A DNA stretch of 64,000 nt. Origin: Azospirillum lipoferum (GTDB taxonomy: Bacteria; Pseudomonadota; Alphaproteobacteria; Azospirillales; Azospirillaceae). Location: the NCBI RefSeq assembly GCF_024170005.1, contig NZ_JALJXJ010000016.1:1-64000 (forward strand). The letters are read 5' to 3'. This document shows positions 33,210-41,663 of this stretch, in pieces. The position numbers were made by a program, and so were the translations under genes. Numbering within the stretch: position 1 is the stretch's first letter; the number at the start of each line of letters is the position of its first letter. The notes below the pieces were generated by a model. The model saw only the letters and a list, made by a program, of their open reading frames with translations, made no database searches and was not told where the DNA came from.

Positions 33210-34416
33210 GGCAGGAAGCTGAGGTCGCAGACCCAGACCCGCTCGCCGCCGCGGTCGGCGATGTCGCGCACCACGCCGGCCCTGGCGAGCTGCTCCACCA
33301 GCAGATGCACACCGCGCAGCGACAACCCGCATCGTCCCTTCAGCTCGCCCGCCACCCGGCTGATGGTGAAGGCCGGACGGTCGTGCAGCCAGTCCAGCAC
33401 ATCGGGCAGACGTGAGCTGCTGCGCCGCGGCGTGGTGGCCAGCCGCGCCTCCCAGTGCTCCTGCAGCAGATCGAGGTGGCGCAGCCGCTCCAGCTCATGC
33501 GCCACCAGCTCGGGAATGCCGTCGAGGACCCAGCGCATCCAGGCGCCCTCCGTCCCGGCCAGGGCAAGCCGGTAGCCAGTAGCGTCGCGGGCGAGCGCTG
33601 CCGTCAACGGCGGCCAAGCGTGATGCAGGCGGCAGGCACCGCGGACCAGATCGGGGGCGGCGAGCCACACCACCACGCTCCACCAGGAGGTCGGCGACCG
33701 TTCCGCCGCGACCACAGCCCGCAAGGTGGCGCTCTCGGCATCGTCGTCCTGGCCGCGGCGCTCCCGGGTCGGGCCGCAACGCCAGGGCGCGGATCGCCGC
33801 CGCACCGAGCAGGCCGGGCGCGGCATCCAGGGCCTCGGCCACCGCCTCCATCGCCGGACCGGCATCGGCGGCGCGGGCCTCGCCGAGACCGACCGGACAG
33901 CCACCCTGGGCAACACTCCAGCGCCGGTGCAACTCGTCCAGCCAGGGTCGGGTCCAGGGCGTGAGCAGCGGCGGTGGGGTAGCGACGGCGGCGTCGCCTT
34001 CATGCTCCTTCAGGCCTTCACCGTCCCTGAAATCAATCTCCTCCAGTGCGGCAATCGAGGCGCGCACCGCGGCCACGACGTCCCATGGCTCCTCCGCCCT
34101 GGCCGGGACCTCCGCGGGCCGGACGGGGGGTGCGCTCCGGCGGCAGGGTGGCGGTCAGGCCGGACGGCAGCTGGGCGAACAGCGGCACCAGCAGGGCGGC
34201 GCGGGCAGCCTCGCCCTGGGCATGTTCCGGCGCAGCCGGGGCGCGCTGGAAGTCGTGGGCGTCGAGGCGGTGGCCGTCGAGCCGGATCACGGCGGCGGCC
34301 GAGCGGCGGGCGGCATCGGCGACGAGGCGCCGCGCCGGGTCGGCGAGCGCCTGATCGAGGCGGCCGAGCGCGCGTTCGGCGGCGAGCAGGGCGGGGAGAA
34401 GGGAAAGGAGGATCAT
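33197..34416 (-). pseudogene. HTH-domain protein (DUF1612/RHE_PE00001-like), two frameshifts
   Basis: Three minus-strand frames join into one protein. ATG 34416 begins MILLSLLPALLAAERALGRL and continues to LTATLPPERTP. Coding then shifts by one base near 34125-34130 (a run of six C on the minus strand) to VRPAEVPARAEEPWDVV and beyond. It shifts again by one base near 33775 (CCCGGG) to ERRGQDDDAESATL and a C-terminal winged-helix region (SSSRLPDVLDWLHDRPAFTI, VRDIADRGGERVWVC). Removing one base at each point restores a frame of about 406 residues. The layout resembles plasmid-borne rhizobial DUF1612/HTH proteins. It may be a real pseudogene or two sequencing indels. Confidence 0.6.
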
Positions 34417-34480
34417 CGCAGTTCCGGGGAATCCACGCCAGGATAGATAATTGCAGTGATCTTTTTTAACTGCACCGACA

Positions 34481-34576
34481 TCGGAAAGCTGAAAAGGCCG
34501 GTTTCTGGTAACCACTCGATAATCGCGGTTATCAGATCATTGTCTACGCGATAGCCTCTGAGTGTCAGCTTTCCGA
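34481..34576. repeat. 12-bp inverted repeat upstream of the integrase
   Basis: TCGGAAAGCTGA at 34481-34492 and TCAGCTTTCCGA at 34565-34576 are perfect inverted copies, 72 nt apart. They lie in the 34417-34868 gap, which has no convincing gene. The interval also contains the near-palindrome GATAATCGCGGTTATC. They may be recombinase arm sites or element ends. Confidence 0.4.
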
Positions 34577-34868
34577 AGTTGCTGGACAGAAGCGGGAAAT
34601 CGCGGGAAACGGCCGAATTTGGCCCAGGATCGCTGGACTCGAACCGCACTCGGTGGACAGGCTCCGTCTTTCAGCCCCTCCCGGCATCCTCTTCAGGACC
34701 GCATTTCCCCCACGGCACGATGGTCGGCAGCCTGCTGCGGGCAAGGCAGAGCACGGCCGGTTTGATTCCGTCCGACAAGAGGCATTTTCGGACGGAACTC
34801 TTGATTGTAACTCTTAAAACCTACACCCTACGCGTGAACCGCCCACACGCCGCCGCCTTGGAGCCCCG

Positions 34869-35960
34869 ATGCCGGACGATCCGATCCTCCAAATCCTCCC
34901 GGACGGGGAGGGCACAGCTTGGCCGGAGCCCGATGCCGGCATTGCCGTCGAAACCGGGATCTTCGGCCGTCTCGTCGTCCCCGCCGACCCGGCGCGCGCC
35001 ACCGAGATCCGCGAGCTGGCCGGGCAAGCCGCCGCTTGGGCGACGCGGGCGCGCGGGGCGGGCACGCTGCGCGCCTACCGCTCCGCCTGGACGCACTATA
35101 CGGCCTGGTGCGCCCGCCTCGGCTTCGCCCCGCTGACCGGCGACGCCGAGATCATCGGCCTCTACCTGGTCAAGGCGGCCGAGCGCCTGACCGTGCCGAC
35201 CCTGCGCGTCCACCTCGCCGCCATCGCCACCGCCCATCGCCTCGCCGGCGTACCCGTCGACCTCAAGCACCCGCGCATCGCCCTGGTGCTTGACGGTCTC
35301 GCCCGCGGTCAGGCCGATCGTACTGTGCGGCAGGCCACCCCCATCCCGCTCGACACACTGCCGCGCCTGCTCGCCGTCCAGCCCAACAGGCCGCTGGGCT
35401 TGCGCAACCGCGCCATGCTGCTGATCGGCTACGGCGCCGCCCTCCGCCGCAGCGAGCTGGTGGCGTTGCGGATCGGCGACGTCACCCGCTACCCCGACCG
35501 CGGGGTCGAGGTCGCCGTGCGCCGCTCCAAGACCGACCCGCACGGCCGTGGTGACGCCGTTGCGATCTGGGCCTCTACCGATCCGGCCATCTGCACGCTC
35601 CGCGCTCTCGAGGCTTGGCTGGCGGTGCGCGGCGTGCTGCGCCCCGAAGAGCCGCTGTTCTGCGGCGTGCTGAAGAACGGCCGCGTCACCGGCAAGCCGC
35701 TATCCGACAAGGCGGTAGCGCGGCTGGTGAAGGACAGCGTGGCCAAGGCCGGCCTGCCCGAACCGGCGCGTTTCTCCGGTCACAGCCTGCGCGCCGGCCT
35801 TGCCACCGCAGCCGCCGAGGAGGAGGCTCAACTGCACGACATCATGCGCCAGACCCGCCACAAGTCCACCGAAGTGGCCCGGCGCTACCTGCGCTCACGC
35901 GACCGTTGGCGCAACAACGTCACCGAGAAGCTCTTCCGTCGACGAAACGACGGCTCATGA
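34869..35960 (+). CDS. Tyrosine recombinase/integrase
   Basis: 363 residues from ATG 34869 with GGAG 5 nt upstream. The N-terminal SAM-like core-binding domain (residues about 45-150) has LRAYRSAWTHYTAWCARLGF. The catalytic domain shows ALRRSELVALRIGDV (catalytic Arg193), RRSKTD (Lys221), FSGHSLRAGLATAA (His-x-x-Arg) and TRHKSTEVARRYLRSRDRW (His and the nucleophilic Tyr), so all active-site residues are present. It is of the type found in plasmid and chromid phage-like integrases of Azospirillum and rhizobia. It sits between an IS remnant, a broken gene and inverted repeats, so it probably marks an integrated or decayed element. Confidence 0.9.
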   Translation: MPDDPILQILPDGEGTAWPEPDAGIAVETGIFGRLVVPADPARATEIRELAGQAAAWATRARGAGTLRAYRSAWTHYTAWCARLGFAPLTGDAEIIGLYLVKAAERLTVPTLRVHLAAIATAHRLAGVPVDLKHPRIALVLDGLARGQADRTVRQATPIPLDTLPRLLAVQPNRPLGLRNRAMLLIGYGAALRRSELVALRIGDVTRYPDRGVEVAVRRSKTDPHGRGDAVAIWASTDPAICTLRALEAWLAVRGVLRPEEPLFCGVLKNGRVTGKPLSDKAVARLVKDSVAKAGLPEPARFSGHSLRAGLATAAAEEEAQLHDIMRQTRHKSTEVARRYLRSRDRWRNNVTEKLFRRRNDGS

Positions 35961-35981
35961 GTGAGAATCCTAGAGCATGAT

Positions 35982-36007
35982 CGTTTCAGGCGGAATCGCT
36001 TGAAGCG
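35982..36007. repeat. Imperfect hairpin of a likely dispersed repeat
   Basis: CGTTTCAGGCG and CGCTTGAAGCG pair at 9 of 11 positions around GAAT, preceded by AGAGCATGAT. This looks like the short palindromic elements scattered in alphaproteobacterial intergenic regions. Confidence 0.4.
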
Positions 36008-36032
36008 TGAATCACACGGAAAACCAAAAGCT

Positions 36033-36074
36033 TAGAGTCTGTCTGGTGCTTCAATAAGCACCAGACAGACTCTA
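36033..36074. repeat. Perfect 19-bp inverted repeat with 4-nt loop
   Basis: TAGAGTCTGTCTGGTGCTT and its exact complement flank CAAT. The perfection and length exceed a normal terminator and suggest abutting IS or MITE ends. It lies about 70 bp after the integrase stop. The remainder of 35961-36394 holds only the small ORF noted separately. Confidence 0.55.
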
Positions 36075-36287
36075 GAGACCCTGACCGATTCGGAGGACGC
36101 GCGACAATGTGCGGGAGAGGATGGCCGCGGCGATCCTGGTCAGGAAGAGGTTGCGGCGGAACAGCAGGGCCTCGGCCTCCCGGCGCTTACAGTGCATGCC
36201 ATTCTCCGCGAGGTGGCATTCATGGCCTGCATGAAAGCCGGGGCGCAGCCGATCGGGGACTTCCGCCACCCTGTTCTTCTGGCCCAT
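36072..36287 (-). CDS. Hypothetical 71-residue protein
   Basis: An ATG at 36287 is preceded by GGAGAG 5 nt upstream. The product is Arg-rich with no recognised domain (MGQKNRVAEVPDRL, RRNLFLTRIAAAILSRTLSR). Its stop overlaps the end of the 19-bp inverted repeat. It may be a decayed fragment; I do not recognise a family. Confidence 0.3.
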   Translation of the reverse strand: MGQKNRVAEVPDRLRPGFHAGHECHLAENGMHCKRREAEALLFRRNLFLTRIAAAILSRTLSRVLRIGQGL

Positions 36288-36394
36288 GCCACTCTCCGAA
36301 CGCGCGAACTCCCTCCCGTCGGGGTGGATTTATGCTCGTCTGCGCACCGGCGTCCGCCGGCCTTCGGCAACCCTGACAGCAGTGGGAGGTTGGC

Positions 36395-37135
36395 ATGAGC
36401 ATGATAAGGCGCAGCTCCGCCGAGTTTCTCGGGACGTTCTGGCTAGTCTTCGGCGGCTGCGGCAGTGCCGTGCTCGCCGCCGCCTTTCCGCAGGTCGGGA
36501 TCGGATTGCTCGGCGTGTCGCTCGCCTTCGGCCTCACCGTCCTGACCATGGCCTATTCCATCGGCCACATCTCCGGCTGCCACCTGAACCCGGCGGTCAC
36601 GGTCGGGTTGTGGGCCGGCGGGCGGTTCCCGGCCAAGGATATCCTGCCCTATGTGCTGGCCCAGCTGGTCGGGGCCTTCGCAGCGGCCCTGGTGCTGTAT
36701 GTCATCGCCACCGGGAAAGCCGACTACAGCCTGGCCGTCAACGGCCTCGCCGCAAACGGGTACGAGGCGCATTCGCCCGGCCAGTACGGCATCACCTCGG
36801 CCCTGGCGATCGAACTGGTCCTGACCTTCTTCTTCGTGCTGGTGATCCTGGGCTCCACCGACCGGCGGGCGCCGGCCGGCTTCGCGCCGCTGGCCATCGG
36901 CATGGCACTCGTCCTGATCCACCTGATCAGCATCCCGGTCACCAACACGTCGGTGAACCCGGCCCGCAGCACCGGTCCGGCGCTGGTGGTCGGCGGGTGG
37001 GCGCTACAGCAGCTCTGGCTGTTCTGGATCGCCCCGCTGGCCGGCGGACTGGCGGGCGGGCTGGCCTACCGCGTGCTTGCCGAGGAGGTGCCGGCGAAGC
37101 CCGCCATCACCGGGCAGGCGGAAAGCTCCACCTGA
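36395..37135 (+). CDS. aqpZ: Aquaporin Z
   Basis: 246 residues from ATG 36395, with GGGAGG upstream. It forms a water channel of six membrane segments. Both NPA boxes are present: [20 protein letters not shown] in the first half and [15 protein letters not shown] in the second, with the conserved Arg of the selectivity filter following the second NPA. The beginning, [20 protein letters not shown], is typical of AqpZ. The length matches the family (about 230-250). It is monocistronic, followed by a hairpin. Confidence 0.95.
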   Translation: MSMIRRSSAEFLGTFWLVFGGCGSAVLAAAFPQVGIGLLGVSLAFGLTVLTMAYSIGHISGCHLNPAVTVGLWAGGRFPAKDILPYVLAQLVGAFAAALVLYVIATGKADYSLAVNGLAANGYEAHSPGQYGITSALAIELVLTFFFVLVILGSTDRRAPAGFAPLAIGMALVLIHLISIPVTNTSVNPARSTGPALVVGGWALQQLWLFWIAPLAGGLAGGLAYRVLAEEVPAKPAITGQAESST

Positions 37136-37161
37136 AACGGGTACGGCTCCCTTGTGATCGA

Positions 37162-37190
37162 CGGGACCGGTTCGCAAAGGGCCGGTCCCG
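37162..37190 (+). terminator. Hairpin downstream of aqpZ
   Basis: CGGGACCGG and CCGGTCCCG, 9-bp arms with an 11-nt loop, about 27 bp after the aqpZ stop. No U-run follows, so termination is only probable. Confidence 0.45.
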
Positions 37191-37281
37191 GATGGTGTTC
37201 CCCGATGGCCTGCCGATGTCGCAACGCCCCATCGCCGTCCACTGTTATTCAGGCAGGACAAACGGCGCAGAAGGCGTATCC

Positions 37282-37395
37282 ATGCGGCAGTTCGACCCTG
37301 ACTCCAGCCCGATGACGGAGGCCGATTACGGCATCGTGCTCGGCCTGTTCATCGGCATCTATCTCGGCCTCCTGGTGGTGTCGGCGCTTCCCTGA
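37282..37395 (+). CDS. Small single-pass membrane protein
   Basis: 37 residues from ATG 37282 with AAGG upstream. An acidic N-terminus (MRQFDPDSSPMTEADYG) is followed by one hydrophobic segment, IVLGLFIGIYLGLLVVSALP. No family is recognised. It lies between aqpZ and a convergent regulator gene. The clear membrane segment and ribosome site favour a real gene. Confidence 0.45.
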   Translation: MRQFDPDSSPMTEADYGIVLGLFIGIYLGLLVVSALP

Positions 37396-37413
37396 ACATC
37401 GTTGGGCTGACCC

Positions 37414-38610
37414 TCACGCCCCCTCCGGCAGCATCAGGCAGCGGTTCACCAGATTCATCAGCTCGCTCTGGCGGGTGGTTCCGGTTTTGGCGAAGATGCT
37501 GCGCAGCTGGCTGCGCACCGTGCTGATCGCCACGCCGCGGCGCTCGCCGATCTCGGCCGGGGTCAGGTCGGCCAGCAGATCGGCGACAAGGCCGGCCTCC
37601 ACAACCGTCAGGCCGAACAGGGCGCCCAGCCGCCTTTCAAGCCCCGGCGTCACCGCAGCCGGGTCGACGATGTAGACCGCAGCCCGGATGCGCGTGCCAC
37701 CACCACAGCCGCCCGCATCGCCGAACGGTCCCGCTGCCTCGGGCGACAGCGGCAGAACGGTCAGCAGATAGGGCGCCCGGCCGGACGGGCGCGACACCCG
37801 GAGGTCGCCCGCCTCCGCCCGGTGCGCCGAAGCCCCCCTTCCGCCAGCCGACACCGCCGCCTCCAGCATATGGGCGAGCCGGCGCGCCTCACCCCCCTGT
37901 TCGGCCTGCAATCGCCCCTGCGAAAGCCGCAGGCCATCGCGCGCGTCGATCATCGCCTGCCCGGCCCGATTCAGGGTGGCGATCCGTCCGGCGGCGTCGA
38001 GCAGGGCGACCCCCATCGGCAGCCGGTCGATCGCGCGACCGTTCCAGCGATCCTCCTCCCCACCATCCTGGCGTGCCAGCAACCGGACGCGCAGCCGCAT
38101 CGCCCGCTGGAGATGCGGGGCACAGCCCCGAAGAAGCCGCACCGTCTCGTCGGGGAAGGGAGTGGCGTCGGCCGGCCGATAGAGGCTCAGCACCGGCTGC
38201 ACCGGCGCCAGCTCGCCGCCGTCGGACAGGGCGAGCGCGCACAGCCGCCCCATGCCGTGATCCCGCAGCAGCTCGTTGAAGAAGGCGGAGCGCCGCAGCA
38301 CCGCGTCCGGCACCAGCTCCTCGCCGCGGCGGACGTCGCAGCGGCTCAGCAGGCCGCGCGCCGCCGCCGCGTTCGCCCAGACGTCGCGATGGCGGAAATG
38401 CGCGGTGTAGTCGGCGAGTTGACTGTCCGTGATGTTGTGGCGGGCCCATAGCGCCGCAGTCCGGCTGTCGTGCTGGGGGGCCGTGGTGAACAGGAAACCG
38501 TGCGTCGCATCGGTCAAGGCGCAGAGCCGCTCAAGGACGCCTCCCCAGCGCTCCGGGAAGGTCACGGCGTCGTAGATGTCCTCGATCAGCGAGTCCGCAG
38601 CGTCCACCAT
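37414..38610 (-). CDS. LuxR-type HTH transcriptional regulator
   Basis: 398 residues from ATG 38610 with GGAGG 8 nt upstream. The C-terminal HTH reads LTPAEIGERRGVAISTVRSQ, then LRSIFAKTGTTRQSELMNLV, the LuxR/FixJ DNA-binding fold. The middle (GVALLDAAGRIATLNRAGQA) looks like a PAS domain. The N-terminal region (SLIEDIYDAVTFPERWGGVL) is common in a family of alphaproteobacterial LuxR regulators. No autoinducer-binding domain or synthase is visible. It is divergent from the receiver-like gene. The effector is unknown. Confidence 0.82.
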   Translation of the reverse strand: MVDAADSLIEDIYDAVTFPERWGGVLERLCALTDATHGFLFTTAPQHDSRTAALWARHNITDSQLADYTAHFRHRDVWANAAAARGLLSRCDVRRGEELVPDAVLRRSAFFNELLRDHGMGRLCALALSDGGELAPVQPVLSLYRPADATPFPDETVRLLRGCAPHLQRAMRLRVRLLARQDGGEEDRWNGRAIDRLPMGVALLDAAGRIATLNRAGQAMIDARDGLRLSQGRLQAEQGGEARRLAHMLEAAVSAGGRGASAHRAEAGDLRVSRPSGRAPYLLTVLPLSPEAAGPFGDAGGCGGGTRIRAAVYIVDPAAVTPGLERRLGALFGLTVVEAGLVADLLADLTPAEIGERRGVAISTVRSQLRSIFAKTGTTRQSELMNLVNRCLMLPEGA

Positions 38611-38802
38611 GGGGAAGTCCTCCGCTGCCGATCAATTTTCCGTAGGCAACGTCCCGTCCTCAAGCGCCACCAGCCGCATATGACCAACGTTGGAGCGTCC
38701 CGTCCGTCATGTGAAGGATGCGACCATCGGGATTTTCCTCAAAAGTCACCGGACCTGAGTCCCTGCCGCAAACAGGAGCCCTCGAACCGGAGCAAGCCCC
38801 CA

Positions 38803-39339
38803 ATGACTGCGCCCATGACTGCCCGAGCGATCATCCCACTGACCACCCCGATCGCCTCTTCCATGACCGATGACAGCCGGAGGGATCACGCCGGCCCGTC
38901 GCCGGAACGGTGGGTGGCCGAAAGCCGGGTGCGTTGGGCACTGATCGCCGACCGCAGCTCATTGCTGCGCGATGGGCTGCGGCTTTACCTGGAAACGCTG
39001 GGCTGGCAGGTCGTGGCGGGCGATACGATGGAAGACGGGCTGGCCCTGATGGCAGCATCTCCATCCACCCCGTCCGACCCCATCGTTCCCGACCTGATCG
39101 TGATCGGAGAGACGGGGACGGAGCGGCGGGGACCTTGCGGACCGGAGCCATCGGTCTTCGACCGGCTGGCGGCGATGCGCAGTGCCGTGCGCCCTCTCCT
39201 GCTGTCCATCGCCGCGGCCAACCACGACCTGATGGTCCGGGCGCGGACCCGCGGCTTCGAAGCCATCCACATCGCCATGCCGCCGCTGAACCTGGAGGAA
39301 TTGCTGCTCGGCTGCGTCCGCCGCATCGAACGGCGGTGA
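38803..39339 (+). CDS. Receiver-like protein lacking the phospho-acceptor
   Basis: 178 residues from ATG 38803, with GGAG about 11 nt upstream; later in-frame ATGs are possible. Residues from about 40 resemble a response-regulator receiver: RWALIADRSSLLRDGLRLYL (normally Asp-Asp), then PDLIVIGETGTERRG where the phosphorylatable Asp would be. Here Gly or Glu occupies that position and only one Asp of the acidic pair remains. PLLLSIAAANHDLM and FEAIHIAMPPLNLEELL match the later strands. No output domain is present. It is probably a phosphorylation-independent pseudo-receiver; its partner is unknown, although the divergent LuxR regulator is adjacent. Confidence 0.55.
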   Translation: MTAPMTARAIIPLTTPIASSMTDDSRRDHAGPSPERWVAESRVRWALIADRSSLLRDGLRLYLETLGWQVVAGDTMEDGLALMAASPSTPSDPIVPDLIVIGETGTERRGPCGPEPSVFDRLAAMRSAVRPLLLSIAAANHDLMVRARTRGFEAIHIAMPPLNLEELLLGCVRRIERR

Positions 39340-39504
39340 GGCGGCGATACAGTCTAATCATATGTTTTCATGAAAATATGTAATTTCTCTTTCAAATGGC
39401 TTCACTTGGGAGAGCGGCAGCCGGGTTGACAAGAGCGCCGCCGGGACGGCTTTTCAACATAACGGAACCGCAAGAGCCCCACCGTAAGAAAGACTGCCGC
39501 CACC

Positions 39505-40047
39505 ATGCCCGACGACACGCCCTCCCCCCGGAATGCCAGCCGCCGCAGGGCCGCCTTCTTCGACCGCGACGGCGTGCTGAACGAGGACATCGGCTTCGCC
39601 CACCGCCCGGACCAGATCACCTGGATGCCGGGGGCGAAGGAGGCGGTGAAGCGGCTGAACGACGCCGGCCTCCTGGTCTTCGTCGTCACGAACCAGGCAG
39701 GTATCGCCCGCGGCCTCTACGGCGAGGAGCATGTGCGCACCTTGCATCGCTGGATGCAGCAGGAGTTGAACGCCGCCGGCGCCCATGTCGACGCCTTCTA
39801 TTACTGCCCGCACCATCCCGAGCATGGCGAGCTGCCCTACCGGACCGACTGCGCCTGCCGCAAGCCGGAGCCGGGAATGCTGCTGCAGGCAATGGCCGAA
39901 TGGCCGGTGGAGCCGAAGGGCAGCTTCCTGATCGGCGACCGCGATACCGATGTACAGGCGGCACAGCGGGCAGGCATCGAGGGAACGCTCTACCGCGGCG
40001 GCGACCTCGACGCCGTCGTCGCCGGCATCCTGGCACGGGCGGCGTGA
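39505..40047 (+). CDS. gmhB: D-glycero-beta-D-manno-heptose-1,7-bisphosphate 7-phosphatase
   Basis: 180 residues from ATG 39505. It is a HAD-superfamily phosphatase: AAFFDRDGVLNED holds nucleophile Asp20 and general acid Asp22, VVTNQAGIARGLY is motif II, CRKPEPGMLLQAM motif III, and IGDRDTDVQAAQRAGI motif IV. The zinc-binding cluster CPHHPEHGELPYRTDCAC is intact. It makes heptose-1-phosphate for ADP-heptose, a plausible donor for the GT9-like enzymes elsewhere in the window. A TTGACA hexamer at 39426 may be a -35 box. Confidence 0.92.
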   Translation: MPDDTPSPRNASRRRAAFFDRDGVLNEDIGFAHRPDQITWMPGAKEAVKRLNDAGLLVFVVTNQAGIARGLYGEEHVRTLHRWMQQELNAAGAHVDAFYYCPHHPEHGELPYRTDCACRKPEPGMLLQAMAEWPVEPKGSFLIGDRDTDVQAAQRAGIEGTLYRGGDLDAVVAGILARAA

Positions 40048-40050
40048 CGG

Positions 40051-40377
40051 CTAGAGCGCGATCATCAGCGCGGCGGCGGCGACACTGACCAACCGGGTGG
40101 ACCGCCGTGCCGCCGCGGCCCGGTGTTCGGCCAGAAGCTCCGGCGGGATCAGGCGGACGACCAGCAGGATGCCAAGCGGCACGATCGGCAGGTCGTCCAG
40201 ATAGTCCAGCACCGGGATGAAGTCTGGGATCAGGTCGATCGGGCTCAGCGCATAGGCGGCGACCGCCATCGCCAACAGGCGGACAGGCCAGGGGGTGCGC
40301 GGGTCGCGTGCCGCCAGATAGACGGCCAGCACGTCGCGCTTGATTGCGCGCGCCCATGTCTTTGCGGTTTGCAACAT
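40051..40377 (-). CDS. YkvA/DUF1232 membrane protein
   Basis: 108 residues from ATG 40377. It carries the DUF1232 core [20 protein letters not shown], then [16 protein letters not shown], and a C-terminal hydrophobic segment. Function is not known for the family. It follows the RcnA-type exporter gene by 15 bp on the same strand, so it is probably the third gene of that operon. Confidence 0.85.
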   Translation of the reverse strand: MLQTAKTWARAIKRDVLAVYLAARDPRTPWPVRLLAMAVAAYALSPIDLIPDFIPVLDYLDDLPIVPLGILLVVRLIPPELLAEHRAAAARRSTRLVSVAAAALMIAL

Positions 40378-40392
40378 CGTCCGGGGGCCGGA

Positions 40393-41274
40393 TCAGCCGA
40401 TCTGCTGGAAGAAGCCGGCAGAGGACGGGGAGGGCGAGGCGGCAAGGTGGTAGCCCAGCCCAGACAGCCCATGAAGCCCGACATAAAGCCCGACCGCCAG
40501 GATCAGGACGCCGGAGACATAGGGGGCCCGCCGGGCGATGCGGCCGAAGGCGCCGGACCAGCGGCGTTCGGCATGGCGCACGCCCAGCGCCGCGACCACG
40601 CCGGCCGACATCAGGGTCAGCGCCAGCCCGATGCTGAAGCACAACACCAGCACGCCGCCCAGGGCGATCTCCTTCAATTGCAGGCACAGCAGCAGGACAG
40701 TGATGGCGGCGGGGCAGGGAATCAGGCCACCGGTCAGGCCGAACAGGACGATCTGGCCGGTGGTGACCGGACGGCCGTCGAAGCGGCGCCGGATCTCCTC
40801 GGCATGCGCCTGCGCGTGCGCATCCTCCGGCTCGTCGTCATGGTGATGATGGCCGTGGTGAAGATCATGGTCATGGCTGTGGCCATGGCCGCCGTGGTCA
40901 TGATGATGGTGGTGGTCGTGATGGGGATGCTGCTCCCGCCAGGTCCGCGCCATCATCCATAGCGCCACGCCGACGATCAGCACCGCCGAAGCGACCTGGA
41001 AATAGGGCTCGGTCGTTGCGGCGTCCCAGCCCTGGCCCAGCCTCAGGCCGGCAAGCGCCACCACCCACACCACCAGCGTGTGCGACACCGTCGCGGCCAG
41101 CCCCAGCAGGACCGCCTGCAACACCGTGCCGCGGATGGCGACGATGAAGGCGGCCATCATGGTCTTCGAATGGCCGGGCTCCAGCCCGTGCAGGGCACCC
41201 AGCAGGATGGCGCTGGGAACGAACAGCCAGGCCTGCCCGGCTCCCTGCTGCAACAGGGCGGCGAAATCCGGCAT
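40393..41274 (-). CDS. rcnA: RcnA-type nickel/cobalt (or other divalent metal) exporter
   Basis: 293 residues from ATG 41274 with AGGGGA 6 nt upstream; an upstream in-frame start is antisense to the regulator. It has several membrane segments, the signature GALHGLEPGHSKTMMAAFIV near the N-terminus, and a His-rich loop at residues about 118-145 (HHDHHHHHDHGGHGHSHDHD). GLTGGLIPCPAAITVLLLC follows. Family members export Ni(II) and Co(II). The repressor gene ends 10 bp upstream, so the two are one operon. The His loop probably binds the metal. Confidence 0.9.
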   Translation of the reverse strand: MPDFAALLQQGAGQAWLFVPSAILLGALHGLEPGHSKTMMAAFIVAIRGTVLQAVLLGLAATVSHTLVVWVVALAGLRLGQGWDAATTEPYFQVASAVLIVGVALWMMARTWREQHPHHDHHHHHDHGGHGHSHDHDLHHGHHHHDDEPEDAHAQAHAEEIRRRFDGRPVTTGQIVLFGLTGGLIPCPAAITVLLLCLQLKEIALGGVLVLCFSIGLALTLMSAGVVAALGVRHAERRWSGAFGRIARRAPYVSGVLILAVGLYVGLHGLSGLGYHLAASPSPSSAGFFQQIG

Positions 41275-41284
41275 CTTCGTCCCC

Positions 41285-41554
41285 TCACAGGTATTTGGTG
41301 ATCGCCTTGAACTCGGCGACGGAGCGGCGGGACTCCTCCGGCCCGGCATCGACCGCGGCGTCCAGGCAATGGTCGAGATGATCGTGGATCAGCAGCTTCT
41401 TGGCCTCGCGCACGGCGCTCTCCACCGCGTGGAGCTGCTGCGCGATGTCCAGGCAGGGGCGTTCGGCCTCGATCATCTCGATGATGCCGCGCAGATGACC
41501 GTCGGCGCGCTTCAGACGCTTGACAATGTCGGGATGGGAATGGTGCGTGCTCAT
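41285..41554 (-). CDS. CsoR/RcnR-family metal-sensing repressor
   Basis: 89 residues from ATG 41554. It is an all-helical DUF156 repressor. Counting from Met1, Cys34, His59 and Cys63 fall at the spacing (25 and 4) of the CsoR triad Cys-His-Cys, whereas RcnR has Cys-His-His at those positions plus an N-terminal His. The N-terminus here also has His4, His5 and His7. The metal could therefore be Cu(I), Ni, Co or another. An operator-like inverted repeat lies just upstream. It probably represses its own operon with the exporter. Confidence 0.9.
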   Translation of the reverse strand: MSTHHSHPDIVKRLKRADGHLRGIIEMIEAERPCLDIAQQLHAVESAVREAKKLLIHDHLDHCLDAAVDAGPEESRRSVAEFKAITKYL

Positions 41555-41563
41555 GCCCTGATC

Positions 41564-41584
41564 CTATCCCCCTGGAGGGGATAG
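41564..41584. promoter_or_regulatory. Operator of the CsoR/RcnR-type repressor
   Basis: CTATCCCC and GGGGATAG, 8-bp arms around CTGGA, start 10 bp upstream of the repressor start. TA-flanked G/C tracts of this form are the known target type of CsoR and RcnR repressors. Autoregulation is likely. Confidence 0.7.
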
Positions 41585-41663
41585 AGTCAAAGACAAGTCC
41601 CCCCAATCGGGCTTTCCAGCCGGGATGGCGCTTGTGGTCGCCATCCCGGTTTCGCGAAGGAAA

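Noticed and set aside
34630-34660. tRNA T-arm-like GGTTCGAGTCC on the minus strand near the integrase
   Set aside because: The flanking bases do not form a T-stem and no acceptor, D or anticodon arms can be built, so it is not a tRNA.
39355-39390. Extra TCATGA within an AT palindrome after the pseudo-receiver gene
   Set aside because: A single isolated copy far from parA. It looks like part of a local AT-rich dyad and was not counted with the partition-site cluster.
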